This document shows, piece after piece, positions 23,847 through 33,069 of a stretch of 60,390 nt of DNA. Source of the DNA: an uncultured Bacteroidota bacterium (GTDB lineage: Bacteria; Bacteroidota; Bacteroidia; Chitinophagales; LD1); NCBI GenBank assembly GCA_903919075.1, contig CAIXGR010000090.1, positions 1 through 60,390 on the forward strand. Direction: 5' to 3'. Made by a program: the position numbers and the translations under genes. Numbering within the stretch: the first letter of the stretch is position 1; every line of letters begins with the position of its first letter. The notes under the pieces were generated by a model. It was given only the letters and a program-made list of their open reading frames with translations, had not been told where the DNA came from and ran no database searches.

Positions 23847-23867
23847 AGTAATTTCTTTAATGATGTG

Positions 23868-24323
23868 TTAAACGCCAAACTGGTTAAGATGGTGATCAAA
23901 ATGCTTAATAAATAAATCACTCCACTCTCTTTTACTAAGCCTGCCAAACATAGGGTGTGGCTTCAATTTCGCCCCCTCGCGCTCATTGAATATATCAATC
24001 ATCTTTTTCAAAAATTCCAGTTCGGTATAAAAATCGCGCGGTGTGCTACCCAATTTTTCCTGATTCAGTTCCTTGGCTGTTGGTGTTCCCTTGGGCCATG
24101 TTCGAAGTACGTATATCGCAACCGGAAACATAATATAACGACGAAAAAAATTCGACCTGTTATCGGCCTCCTTCATGCCCAAGGTAATTCTGAAAGCATC
24201 ATTCATATGGGTAAGCATTTGGGTGGCATTCATCTTACCCCATAGTTGCTTTGTTTCAGGATTTAGCTTATCTAATCTTGAAATAATTTTCTCTTTTACA
24301 GGCCCTTCAATAGTATTGCTCAT
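23868..24323 (-). CDS. DUF1569 / DinB-like protein
   Basis: A 151-residue four-helix-bundle protein. The N-terminal ATQMLTHMNDAFRITLG and the C-terminal DLFIKHFDHHLNQFGV carry the spaced histidines of the DinB-like metal-binding triad used by DUF1569 proteins. Related proteins bind zinc or nickel and some are bacillithiol- or mycothiol-dependent transferases, which makes the location next to bshB1 suggestive. That functional link is inference. There is no signal peptide, so it should be cytosolic. Confidence 0.8.
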   Translation of the reverse strand: MSNTIEGPVKEKIISRLDKLNPETKQLWGKMNATQMLTHMNDAFRITLGMKEADNRSNFFRRYIMFPVAIYVLRTWPKGTPTAKELNQEKLGSTPRDFYTELEFLKKMIDIFNEREGAKLKPHPMFGRLSKREWSDLFIKHFDHHLNQFGV

Positions 24324-24370
24324 AAATCTATATGCAAATAAACTAATTTTTCTAAAGCAGGGTTTATATA

Positions 24371-24405
24371 TAAAAAAAGCCTCTGTTAAATCTAACAGAG
24401 GCTTT
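24371..24405 (-). terminator. Intrinsic terminator of the DUF4412 gene
   Basis: On the minus strand a perfect 13-bp stem (24376-24405, AAAGCCTCTGTTA and its complement, 4-nt loop) leads into a T-run. It lies about 18 bases past the stop at 24423. Confidence 0.92.
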
Positions 24406-24422
24406 CGTTTAAGTTTAAAATA

Positions 24423-25193
24423 TTAATGGGAACCGCCCATTTGCTGTTTCATCTGCTCAATAAATTTCTGTCTCTCCTCTGGCGACATGTTTTGCATTTG
24501 CTGCATCATTTGCTGCATATTTCCTCCGCCCAACATATCATTTCCGGCCGATTTAGTATACCCACTAAGACTAAAAAGCGACGCAGGATTATTTCTCTTT
24601 TCAGCTTTTACAAGATTAAGGCTGGCCAAAACGCCCTTTTCATCTATTGTAATTTTTACAGGAAATCCTTCAGCACCTTTTGCTGATAAAGCTTTACTCA
24701 TGTTTTCTGTGCCGGTATATTTAGTTTTTATTTTTTCCAACTCAGCATATGCGGCAATTTCGGTAGTGGTCCACATTTCTTCCACTACATTTGTTTTCTT
24801 GTTCTTTAGCTTAACATGATTGGAATTATAACCATTTACTTTTTCTTTCCCCAGTACAGTCACTTCGTAATCTTCTAGTTTATCGTCCTTCGGGCCATAA
24901 GTTTTCGACATATCCATCTCGCTATAAGTTTTCCTTGTGTCATCTAACAGATAGCCTTTATCAGCATTCTCTTTAAGTGTTAGTATAACCGTGTTTTGGC
25001 TGAAAGGAGAGGCACTGCTTCCTGCCATAGAAAAAGAAATTTCAGAACGGCTGTTACCATCCTGAGCATAGGTTTTCATATTGCCGGCAGCTCCTTTATC
25101 TGCGATTATATTATACTCCATATAAAAACCCTGAGAAAATCCGTTGATGCTAAAAGATGCAGCAAGCAAAAATGATAATAACTTAGTTTTCAT
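24423..25193 (-). CDS. Exported DUF4412 protein with Met/Gln-rich tail
   Basis: A 256-residue protein with a signal peptide (1-20, ending NGFSQ). The DUF4412-like part includes FYMEYNIIADKGAAGNM, DDTRKTYSEMDMSK and YEVTVLGKEKVNGYNSNHVKL. The last 40 residues are very rich in Met, Gln and Gly (NMQQMMQQMQNMSPEERQ), a chaperone-like or metal-binding-like tail. No reaction is known. It is 17 bases downstream of the CBS-domain gene on the same strand and ends at a strong terminator, so the two are probably co-transcribed. Confidence 0.75.
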   Translation of the reverse strand: MKTKLLSFLLAASFSINGFSQGFYMEYNIIADKGAAGNMKTYAQDGNSRSEISFSMAGSSASPFSQNTVILTLKENADKGYLLDDTRKTYSEMDMSKTYGPKDDKLEDYEVTVLGKEKVNGYNSNHVKLKNKKTNVVEEMWTTTEIAAYAELEKIKTKYTGTENMSKALSAKGAEGFPVKITIDEKGVLASLNLVKAEKRNNPASLFSLSGYTKSAGNDMLGGGNMQQMMQQMQNMSPEERQKFIEQMKQQMGGSH

Positions 25194-25210
25194 TGTTTTA
25201 TTTTTAGTGT

Positions 25211-25636
25211 TTATGAATTACCCGCCATGTGGCCAATAATATCTTTAGCAGAAAGAATGCCAATTAACTGGCCATTATCTACAACAGGAAGCGAAAGGAA
25301 TTTCTTCTCAGCAAAAATTCGAGTGGCTTGTGCTATTGAATCAGTTGAAGCAATAGATACCGGGTTATGGGTCATAATATCCTTCATTTGTATTACTCCA
25401 TCAATGGCATCAAAACTCATGGTCAATTTATCCTCACGGTTACATAATGTATTAAAAACTTTATACAAGTCGTTGCTACTAATCATACCAATAAGTTTGC
25501 TATCAGCATCAACAACTGGTAAATGATGTATAGGAAATTCGCTAAACAACCTTACCACTTGCGAGAACTTATTAGATTCATTAGCCACTACAGGCTTTGT
25601 TGACATAATTGATGAAACGGGTTTGCTTAATGACAT
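25211..25636 (-). CDS. CBS-domain pair protein
   Basis: A 141-residue protein consisting of two CBS motifs: PVSSIMSTKPVVANESNKFSQVVRLF with HHLPVVDADSKLIGMISSNDLYK, and MKDIMTHNPVSIASTDSIAQATRIF with LSLPVVDNGQLIGILSAKDII. CBS pairs bind adenine nucleotides and regulate partner proteins. As a stand-alone cytosolic pair its partner is unknown. It heads a short unit with the DUF4412 gene. A perfect inverted repeat (25677-25690) lies about 40 bases upstream. Confidence 0.9.
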   Translation of the reverse strand: MSLSKPVSSIMSTKPVVANESNKFSQVVRLFSEFPIHHLPVVDADSKLIGMISSNDLYKVFNTLCNREDKLTMSFDAIDGVIQMKDIMTHNPVSIASTDSIAQATRIFAEKKFLSLPVVDNGQLIGILSAKDIIGHMAGNS

Positions 25637-25676
25637 AAAAATTAAATTTTATTTATAATAATATAAAAGGGTAATA

Positions 25677-25690
25677 CGTTAAAGTTAACG
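25677..25690. promoter_or_regulatory. Inverted repeat upstream of the CBS-domain gene
   Basis: CGTTAA-AG-TTAACG, perfect 6-bp arms, about 40 bases before the CBS gene start and 96 bases beyond the stop of the type B adhesin. It could be an operator. Confidence 0.35.
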
Positions 25691-25786
25691 AAACAATCTT
25701 GATAGGGGGAATGATTCAAAACTATTTATTTTTTTAGCAACAACAACTAAATGAACCCTATCATTACTGATATGGAAACAAACAAT

Positions 25787-28555
25787 TTACCTTATTAAAG
25801 TTACGCTGCCTTTTCTTAAAACAGTACCTTCCTGGCCAAACAAACCAAGTCGGCAAATGTAAACATACACATCGGCCGGAGCGGGTTTGCCTTTGAAAGT
25901 ACCATCCCACCCGGTTCCGCTTGGCAAATTATTTCCTTCGTATACTTTTTCTCCCCACCGGTCAAATACCTGGAACAGTTTTACAGTAACGCCACTTTGA
26001 TAGTAAACATAAAAAGTGGTGTTATACCCCGTAGGGTTGTTGGGGTTAAACACATTGGGTATGTAAAAAGCATTAGGTAAAATAACCCTTATTAAGGCCG
26101 AATCGCCAATAATGCAACCTCCTGTTGTATAAACCCGAACACCGTAGAACTGATCCGTTGGAGGAGATACTACCGGATTAGGGCAGTTAATACAAGATAT
26201 ATCGAAGAACGGATACCAGAAAAACGAATCAACTATAGGCGAACTTAAATCCAAATCTGAATACATAGTAACGCTATCACCAAAATGAATAGTTGTATCG
26301 GGATATACATGAATGGCCGGAACGGCAATAGTTGAAATGGTAACTGTATTACTGCTACCGGTACAATTATGCGCATCAGTTACAGTAACCTGGTAATCGG
26401 CAGGTTGGCTTACAACTATAGTTGAACTTGTGCTTCCGGTACTCCAAGCATACTTCGAGTAACTTTGCGTTACGTTCAAAGTATCGGTTTGATTAGCACA
26501 AACAGTTGTAGCCCCGCTGGTGCCAATAACCGGTTGGGGGTTTTGCAAAGAAAAAACCCAAACAGTATCTGTTCTAAAACAACTGGTATTAGATACAGTA
26601 ACTACATAGTAAAAACTATCAATCGTTCCTGCTGGAACTGTTACACTCGGATTGGGGTCTGTTGTGCTACTCAACCAACTCTCAACTACCGGGTTTTTTC
26701 CTGTCCATTGTATGGTGGTATTAGCCGGGCTATTGGTGGGCGTTCCACCAATTTTTACTGTGCCACCTTCGCAAAGGTATTGATAGGGGCCGGCATCTGC
26801 ATTTGGAGTTGAAAGGATTGTTATATTTCCAGTATTAGCTAGCCAAAACTTATCGCAACTATCATATATAACACAACTTACTACCATATTCTGCTCGGGA
26901 TAAACAACAAAAATGGGTGAGTTATGAATAACAGTATATGTGTTTCCACCATCAGTAGACCATGCAAAGTGGTAAGGCGGCACACCACAATCAGGATGCG
27001 CTACAAAAGTATCTGGCTGCCCGGCACATACTGTGGTATTTACCGGTGTAATGTATCCTTCAACCTGGCAGGCATAAACAGTAGTTCGCCAAATATTACC
27101 CCTGGCACATAAATAGCCACATACATCCCCGCATATTGAATCCTGATCTTTTAAAGTAAATGGCAAATGAAAATCAGGGCATTGCGGTAAGCTACACGCC
27201 AAATAATCAGGAATAATAGCATTAACATGTATGCTCCTTGCAAGAGGTACCAAATTCGAATCTGTTGTGCAAGTTCCCGTATAAGGTGGAAACGCAGGAT
27301 TGCACGAAAGTGGACCTAAAACAGTATTGCATGTATTATTTACAATGGTCATACTTGCCTGGCTAAATGTACAATACGGAGCCGGTTCGGGGGGATTGCC
27401 ACAGGTATTATCGTAAGTAAGGCTGTATTCTATATCTGTATAAATATCTGTAAGTTGGCTATTTCCGGGTACCACCACCTCCATATAATTATCACAGCTA
27501 CCGGGCCTTGTAGTAAACTTAAGATTAGCCATAGGGTCACCGGAAGATAAAAAATTTCCGATTTTGGTTTCGCCAAATATTACCGGATCAATAGTTATAG
27601 GGTAGGTGTTGTTTTTATTAGTTAACCAACTAATTGGCACTAATACTTGAAGTGTGTAATCGTTACCGGTATTCAACAACTTGTACATACCATGCATAGA
27701 AAAAGCTATCGCATCCGTATAAGCAGGTTTCTCATAAGTAATCAATGTTTTACCGGTTATATCTTTAATCAAATAATCGCCTTGATAAAATCCATTTTCA
27801 AGATGTTTGCCTGATGGAGATTCTTCAATAATTATTCCCATCGGTAAGCTAAAATGGTCTTCAATTACCATCCAGCCTTTGCTGATAGGCAGTTGGAGCG
27901 GGGCATTAATAACAAAGTTTGATTCTACTTCCCCAATTGAAAAGATTTCCTGCATATCAATTCCCTTCCACATGTTTTTAACTTCAAGCCCCTCCTCGCC
28001 TATGGTGTATTGGCTGTAATTGCCTTTCTCGGGTGCCGTGTATGCAAAATTCTCATCGTAAAAATACATGGTTAAATCCTTGTTGCATTCAAACACAAAA
28101 CCGTTTTCGTTTAACGAGGTAAGTTTACGATTCAAATCGCAAATGGTAGGCACCGGTTGGTTATTGGCAGCATATACACCGGGGGTATTGGCATCAGGGC
28201 GTAGGCGATAATCAATTGTTCTCCAAATATCATTTTCTGTTTTTTTGTAATGCAGCGGAAGAAACGATTGCTGCGAATACGTACGATGGGGGTTATCTAC
28301 CCTAATAAACTGACGCGATTTTAGATCGCGCTTATCTAATAATTCAACGCATTCAACACATTGGGCGTTATATGGCCTAATACCATATTCAGGATGTCTT
28401 TTGGCTTCATCCGAAGATTCTTTATCCAGCACAGAAATGTCCATCCTTTTGTCTTCTCCAAAAGAAGTAAAATTGAATCTCTTTACATGCATGGGCTGTG
28501 CAAAGACATCAATGAATAAAAAGAAGGCAATAAAAACGAATATTGTCTTTTTCAT
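25787..28555 (-). CDS. Secreted type B T9SS protein (gliding-motility-associated CTD), 922 aa
   Basis: A large cell-surface protein. It has a signal peptide (1-20, IDVFAQ); a beta-rich N-terminal region to about 340 that closes with NNTYPITIDPVIFG; a Cys-rich segment (about 350-510); PKD/Ig-like repeats such as YAWSTGSTSSTIVVSQPADYQVTVTD; and a gliding-motility-associated C-terminal domain (about 835-922) with NAFYIPNVFNPNN, FDRWGEKVYEGNN, GWDGTFKGKPAPADVYVY and the terminal VTLIR. The type B CTD directs export by T9SS and needs a PorP/SprF-type helper, which is encoded upstream in the same cluster. The ATG at 28555 is chosen because MKKTIFVFIAFFLF makes a proper signal peptide. Confidence 0.9.
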   Translation of the reverse strand: MKKTIFVFIAFFLFIDVFAQPMHVKRFNFTSFGEDKRMDISVLDKESSDEAKRHPEYGIRPYNAQCVECVELLDKRDLKSRQFIRVDNPHRTYSQQSFLPLHYKKTENDIWRTIDYRLRPDANTPGVYAANNQPVPTICDLNRKLTSLNENGFVFECNKDLTMYFYDENFAYTAPEKGNYSQYTIGEEGLEVKNMWKGIDMQEIFSIGEVESNFVINAPLQLPISKGWMVIEDHFSLPMGIIIEESPSGKHLENGFYQGDYLIKDITGKTLITYEKPAYTDAIAFSMHGMYKLLNTGNDYTLQVLVPISWLTNKNNTYPITIDPVIFGETKIGNFLSSGDPMANLKFTTRPGSCDNYMEVVVPGNSQLTDIYTDIEYSLTYDNTCGNPPEPAPYCTFSQASMTIVNNTCNTVLGPLSCNPAFPPYTGTCTTDSNLVPLARSIHVNAIIPDYLACSLPQCPDFHLPFTLKDQDSICGDVCGYLCARGNIWRTTVYACQVEGYITPVNTTVCAGQPDTFVAHPDCGVPPYHFAWSTDGGNTYTVIHNSPIFVVYPEQNMVVSCVIYDSCDKFWLANTGNITILSTPNADAGPYQYLCEGGTVKIGGTPTNSPANTTIQWTGKNPVVESWLSSTTDPNPSVTVPAGTIDSFYYVVTVSNTSCFRTDTVWVFSLQNPQPVIGTSGATTVCANQTDTLNVTQSYSKYAWSTGSTSSTIVVSQPADYQVTVTDAHNCTGSSNTVTISTIAVPAIHVYPDTTIHFGDSVTMYSDLDLSSPIVDSFFWYPFFDISCINCPNPVVSPPTDQFYGVRVYTTGGCIIGDSALIRVILPNAFYIPNVFNPNNPTGYNTTFYVYYQSGVTVKLFQVFDRWGEKVYEGNNLPSGTGWDGTFKGKPAPADVYVYICRLGLFGQEGTVLRKGSVTLIR

Positions 28556-28655
28556 GAAGTGACAAATATAATATAATACACAAGACACAAAATTATGCAT
28601 AAATGGTTGCTTGCCAATTAATACCATTTTTTTAGTTTGTCAAGAAAAATGCTTT

Positions 28656-29240
28656 TTACCTCAATAACAGCCGCGAAAATACCCTCAAAGCATATTGCTT
28701 CAAATTTAAGCTGCTTTCAATACCATAGGTAGTGTCTTTAAACGTGTATGTTACAGTAAGCATATAAGCTGCCTTTCGTTTTTTCGAGTACACTACCATG
28801 TCATACCTGGCATAATTTAACATCTTACGGTTTCGGTAAAAGTGTGTAAAAAATAAAGTACCCTTTTCACCGCTCAAGATATTCGTGCTATCCCTTTCAT
28901 AGCTAAAACCCTTTGGCGTTACACGGTCAGGATACGAACTAAACTCTGTTAAAATGTAATCTTCGGCGTCAGTAATGCCCTTACAATCAAACTTACGCAA
29001 GGTAAAAAAGGCAGTTAACTGGCTATTATTAAACTCTTTAGGTAATCCTACCCCAGTAAATTCATATTTTAAATCTTTAACCGAAATATCGGAGTGTTCA
29101 ACTTTTTTCCAACCATCAGGCAGGCTTAAAACATAATCAGCCAGCTCAACTTTTTTAAACACTTTAAAAACAGAAGTATCGGTTTGAGCAAATACAAACA
29201 ACTCAAGAAATATAAATAGTAAAACCAACGTGCTACGCAT
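28656..29240 (-). CDS. Exported protein of unknown function within the T9SS cassette
   Basis: A 194-residue protein with a signal peptide (1-18, ELFVFAQ). The mature part has LADYVLSLPDGWKKVEHSDI, followed by mixed alpha/beta sequence and AAYMLTVTYTFKD, resembling PsbP-like or DUF1795-type small exported proteins, though I cannot assign the family firmly. It sits between the two type B T9SS cargo genes on the same strand, about 100 bases from each. It may be a periplasmic accessory factor or simply a neighbour. Confidence 0.65.
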   Translation of the reverse strand: MRSTLVLLFIFLELFVFAQTDTSVFKVFKKVELADYVLSLPDGWKKVEHSDISVKDLKYEFTGVGLPKEFNNSQLTAFFTLRKFDCKGITDAEDYILTEFSSYPDRVTPKGFSYERDSTNILSGEKGTLFFTHFYRNRKMLNYARYDMVVYSKKRKAAYMLTVTYTFKDTTYGIESSLNLKQYALRVFSRLLLR

Positions 29241-29330
29241 AGCTGCAAAAATGTGCTTTTTCCGATAAAAAGGAAAAGTATATTGAATTTACCCGGAAAA
29301 GAAGACCGAAAGAACTGATAACGATATGCA

Positions 29331-32300
29331 TTATCTTATTAAGGTAACGTTCCCCTTCTTTTCAATAGTTTTACCATTAAGGTCTTTCGCTGAAATGAAG
29401 TATACGAATGTTCCAATATCCTGCTTCTTGCCTTTGTAAGTGCCATCCCACCCGCGGCTTAAATTGTTCAGCTCACTTAAGTCATTCGAAGCATAAACTT
29501 CTTCGCCCCAACGGTTAAAGATTCTTATCTGGTAGCTTTCTATGTAATCTCCAAAAACGGTAAAATGGTCGTTAACCCCGTCTCCATTGGGTGTAAATGC
29601 TTCAGGAATACGAATATTACTTGCACAATACTCCACCCCTATTTTTACCGAGTCAGTTGCTGTGCAGCCATTGCTATCAATAGCAACTAATGTGTATTGA
29701 ATTGCCTGATCGTAACTAAATGTAGGGTTAACAATATCTGTTGCACTTAATCCGGTAGCCGGGCTCCAGGTTACATTAGGGGTTGACGAAGTAGCTGTCA
29801 TTATATAACTTTCCCCATTGCATAAAGTAGTGTCACTACCGGCATCAAGATTTATAGCACTCACTCGAATGGAAACCGTGTCAGTAGTATTACACCCGTC
29901 TGAATCGGATGCCGTTAAAACAAATTGCACACTCTGGTTATAATCAAACACCGGGTTTAAAATAGCCGGATTATTTAAACCTGTTACCGGCGACCATGCG
30001 ACAATATTGGCATTAGATGTAGCGGGCATTATGTAATTTGTACCTGAACACAATGTAGTATCCGGGCCAGCATAAGCAATAGGTATGGCACCAACCTTTA
30101 CCAATAAAGTATCGCGATTACTACAACTGGTATCATGCACAATAACAGTATACATAGTATCGTGAAGTGGGGTGACATGAATAAATGAAGTGGTGTCACC
30201 AGTGTTCCATTGGTAATGTAATCCTGCATTAGTTGAATAATAGATAATCATATCTAATACGTAAGGGCCAGTAAAAGCGCCGAAAGGATAATTATTTTTG
30301 CTTCCCTGAATAAAATCTATTACACCATCTGTTTTATACACAATCCCCTGCTGTATACCTATACCAGGGCCTGATGCTTCATTAATATTATTGGCAGTTG
30401 TTACATAAAAGGCAAAAGTATCACCCGCGGGTATATGCCAATCCACATCAATCGGAATTACGGTCATTTGCCCCAAAGGCGCTACCGGAAAGTTGTAAAA
30501 TGAACTTAACTCAGTCCATGCAGCTTGATTTTGCTCAAAAGTTCTGTACGAACCGGGTTTGCCCCAAATCTCTGCTTGCACCGGTTGGTTTGAAAGATAT
30601 TTAAGAGCGAAAGAATCAATAGTTACACCATAGTGTGCTTTGATATTAAACATAGCGCCCGGATAACCGCTATGCGCAGTATCCGAAGTTAAAAACTGCC
30701 TGGTAATATCTGGTATTTGAGCTTGCAACGTTAGCGACTGGCCAGCGCAGATAGCAGCATCATTACCAAGATTTACGTTAAACGGTGGCACTACAGTTAC
30801 CTGGTAGCTACCGCTATCGCTTCCGCATTTATTAATCGAAAAATTAGATATAGTAAAAGTGCCCAATGAATCGAATATCATACCAGACTGCACATTCGAA
30901 CCACTAAAAGTTTGCACACCCGGCGGGGCAGTCCAGTTATAGTACGTTTCCGGAAGGAAGTTAACAAAGTAATTAACTGTATCATTAATACATACTTTTT
31001 TAGGTCCCGATATTTGAACTACAGGTTTTTTTATGATTGCAAAATCAAAAGGTGCCGAACTGGGCCCTTCGCAACCATAGTTAGTTTCGCGTGCATATGT
31101 AACGTAAGTACCAATTTGAGTGGATGAATTAGTAATAATTCCCAGAACCTGATTATCCCATTCAAAATCATTGCCACCAAAAAGAATGTTAGTGTTCCAA
31201 ATATAATTAGATGGTGGATGGTTAAACGGAGTTAACAGTATTCCCACAACATCACCGGCACAAAAAACTGAATCGCCCGACGGATATAAGCTTAATACAG
31301 GAGGTGTAATATTGGGGGCACCAATAGTTATACGTATCACCGTACCCGTTTGATTCCAAGACTCATTCGAACAATTGCTAATAATACGCATATAATAAGA
31401 CCCCGGAGGTACAGGAAGAGAATCAACCGTAGAAGGAACGCAAAGTTCAAATCCACCACCAACTTTATCATGATATACTGCTAACCCGCCAACATTAACC
31501 ACGCCAAAACCCATCATATCATGTAACTCTACCGACCAATCGTTACAATCACTATAAACCGCCGCACTATCCCATTGGTGCGGATGAATCTGGATAGTAT
31601 CACATTGTGCATACGGGCCAGAGGCTATACAAAAATGCATATCTGTATGGTTATTCGTCAATACGTCGCAGGCGGTAATACAAAATGGCCCTATGCTATC
31701 GCTTACAGTATATGGGTTGGTTGAATATACTCTTATATAGTATCCACAACCCGGTTGAACTGTTGCCGGTATTAAACTCGAAATATCGCCTTGAGGGTCG
31801 TAAACAGGAAATGAATCAGATACAGCTAAATGCCCCAATATGGTAGTTGAATCAGCAAAATTGCCCGAGGTATTTGAAAGCTGCGCGTAGTAAACATTGT
31901 TGGCGCCAAAAACACCGCCATTGCCGTTTGAAATACCCGAACTAAACTTTACATCCAGCTCGCTTAATATACAAGTGGTATCAGCATCATTCATTACCGG
32001 TGCCGATAAATTATAAATAATATTACTGCAATGCATTACACTAAAACATGCACTGGCGTCCCCAACTACAACCGGCAAGGGGCTTGTACGCACAAAACGC
32101 ACCTTGAAACAGTCACCATGCATATTTGCTGCAGGTACAATTTGAGCAAATACAAATGAAGTACCACCTGAAAGAGGATAATAGTACGGGCCGTTGTATG
32201 GATTAGCAAAGCTTCCGTTACCATCGCTCATTTGCAATAGATAACTTCCATCGCACAACGGTGGATTTATTTCAATTAGCGCGTACCCCACATCACCTTG

Positions 32301-33020
32301 GCATATTGGGGTGTCAAGCAATTCAAATACTGAAATATGTGAAGGATAATTAATAGGGTCATAAGTACCTACGGCAATAATATCATCAATACCAAACGAA
32401 ATATCCGAAGAATCATTGCTGGCCGCGTTTACCCATCTAAACCCAAATTGCAGGTTAGTTACGTTGTTGAAAGCCGTGTCATGAATAGCTTCGTATGCCC
32501 ATTCGCCCTGATTATAATATTTAGGTCTACCGGTTTGTATCCAGGGGCCGCCATCAGCGCTATAATAAACTTGGCCGTAAGCATTAGTATCGCCCTGACA
32601 TATCCATGAAAAAGAAAAAACAACATCAACTAATGCCAACGAGCAAAACGATGTTCCCAATGTGCAAAATCTGTCGGATGCTGAATGTGTATTCCAATTG
32701 GCATTAGCTACGCCTGACGGGTTGATAGTATCATGAATATGCAGGTAGTGTGAGTGCGGGGCCATAAAAATGGTGTCGCCCGCTGCGGTACTGTCTTGAG
32801 GCGTGGTATTAGGATAAACAGGCTGCCCGGTATAAAGATTATTTATTATCCAATCATTGGCACCATAACTTCTGGGAGCGGCTATGGTATCTGGGCCCGG
32901 TATATCGAAATTAATACCGCCCTGCCCATTCTCAAAGCTTTGAGTATATAGCAATACCTGTTGCGCCGAAATAAACGAGCCTGTTAAAACTGAAAAGATT
33001 AAAATAAATATTTTTTTCAC
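29331..33020 (-). CDS. Secreted type B T9SS protein (gliding-motility-associated CTD), 1229 aa
   Basis: The largest cargo of the cassette. It has a signal peptide (1-19, SFISAQ), an N-terminal MAM/lectin-like beta-sandwich domain (about 20-230, YTQSFENGQGGINFDIPG ... FGFRWVNAASNDSSDISFGIDDI), Ig/PKD-like domains, and two near-identical modules near the C-terminus, each with a GxDTTLC turn followed by W-S-P-(A/V)-T-G-L. The gliding-motility-associated CTD (about 1145-1229) has EAFTPNGDGVNDHF, FNRWGEEVYAS, GWDGTYKGKKQD and the terminal VTLIR. The start codon is GTG at 33020, required to keep the signal peptide. It is probably a surface adhesin exported by T9SS with the adjacent PorP/SprF protein. 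Confidence 0.9.
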   Translation of the reverse strand: MKKIFILIFSVLTGSFISAQQVLLYTQSFENGQGGINFDIPGPDTIAAPRSYGANDWIINNLYTGQPVYPNTTPQDSTAAGDTIFMAPHSHYLHIHDTINPSGVANANWNTHSASDRFCTLGTSFCSLALVDVVFSFSWICQGDTNAYGQVYYSADGGPWIQTGRPKYYNQGEWAYEAIHDTAFNNVTNLQFGFRWVNAASNDSSDISFGIDDIIAVGTYDPINYPSHISVFELLDTPICQGDVGYALIEINPPLCDGSYLLQMSDGNGSFANPYNGPYYYPLSGGTSFVFAQIVPAANMHGDCFKVRFVRTSPLPVVVGDASACFSVMHCSNIIYNLSAPVMNDADTTCILSELDVKFSSGISNGNGGVFGANNVYYAQLSNTSGNFADSTTILGHLAVSDSFPVYDPQGDISSLIPATVQPGCGYYIRVYSTNPYTVSDSIGPFCITACDVLTNNHTDMHFCIASGPYAQCDTIQIHPHQWDSAAVYSDCNDWSVELHDMMGFGVVNVGGLAVYHDKVGGGFELCVPSTVDSLPVPPGSYYMRIISNCSNESWNQTGTVIRITIGAPNITPPVLSLYPSGDSVFCAGDVVGILLTPFNHPPSNYIWNTNILFGGNDFEWDNQVLGIITNSSTQIGTYVTYARETNYGCEGPSSAPFDFAIIKKPVVQISGPKKVCINDTVNYFVNFLPETYYNWTAPPGVQTFSGSNVQSGMIFDSLGTFTISNFSINKCGSDSGSYQVTVVPPFNVNLGNDAAICAGQSLTLQAQIPDITRQFLTSDTAHSGYPGAMFNIKAHYGVTIDSFALKYLSNQPVQAEIWGKPGSYRTFEQNQAAWTELSSFYNFPVAPLGQMTVIPIDVDWHIPAGDTFAFYVTTANNINEASGPGIGIQQGIVYKTDGVIDFIQGSKNNYPFGAFTGPYVLDMIIYYSTNAGLHYQWNTGDTTSFIHVTPLHDTMYTVIVHDTSCSNRDTLLVKVGAIPIAYAGPDTTLCSGTNYIMPATSNANIVAWSPVTGLNNPAILNPVFDYNQSVQFVLTASDSDGCNTTDTVSIRVSAINLDAGSDTTLCNGESYIMTATSSTPNVTWSPATGLSATDIVNPTFSYDQAIQYTLVAIDSNGCTATDSVKIGVEYCASNIRIPEAFTPNGDGVNDHFTVFGDYIESYQIRIFNRWGEEVYASNDLSELNNLSRGWDGTYKGKKQDIGTFVYFISAKDLNGKTIEKKGNVTLIR

Positions 33021-33069
33021 CGGTCTGTTTTATTAATTGGCGTTACCATTATATTATAAAGATACTATT

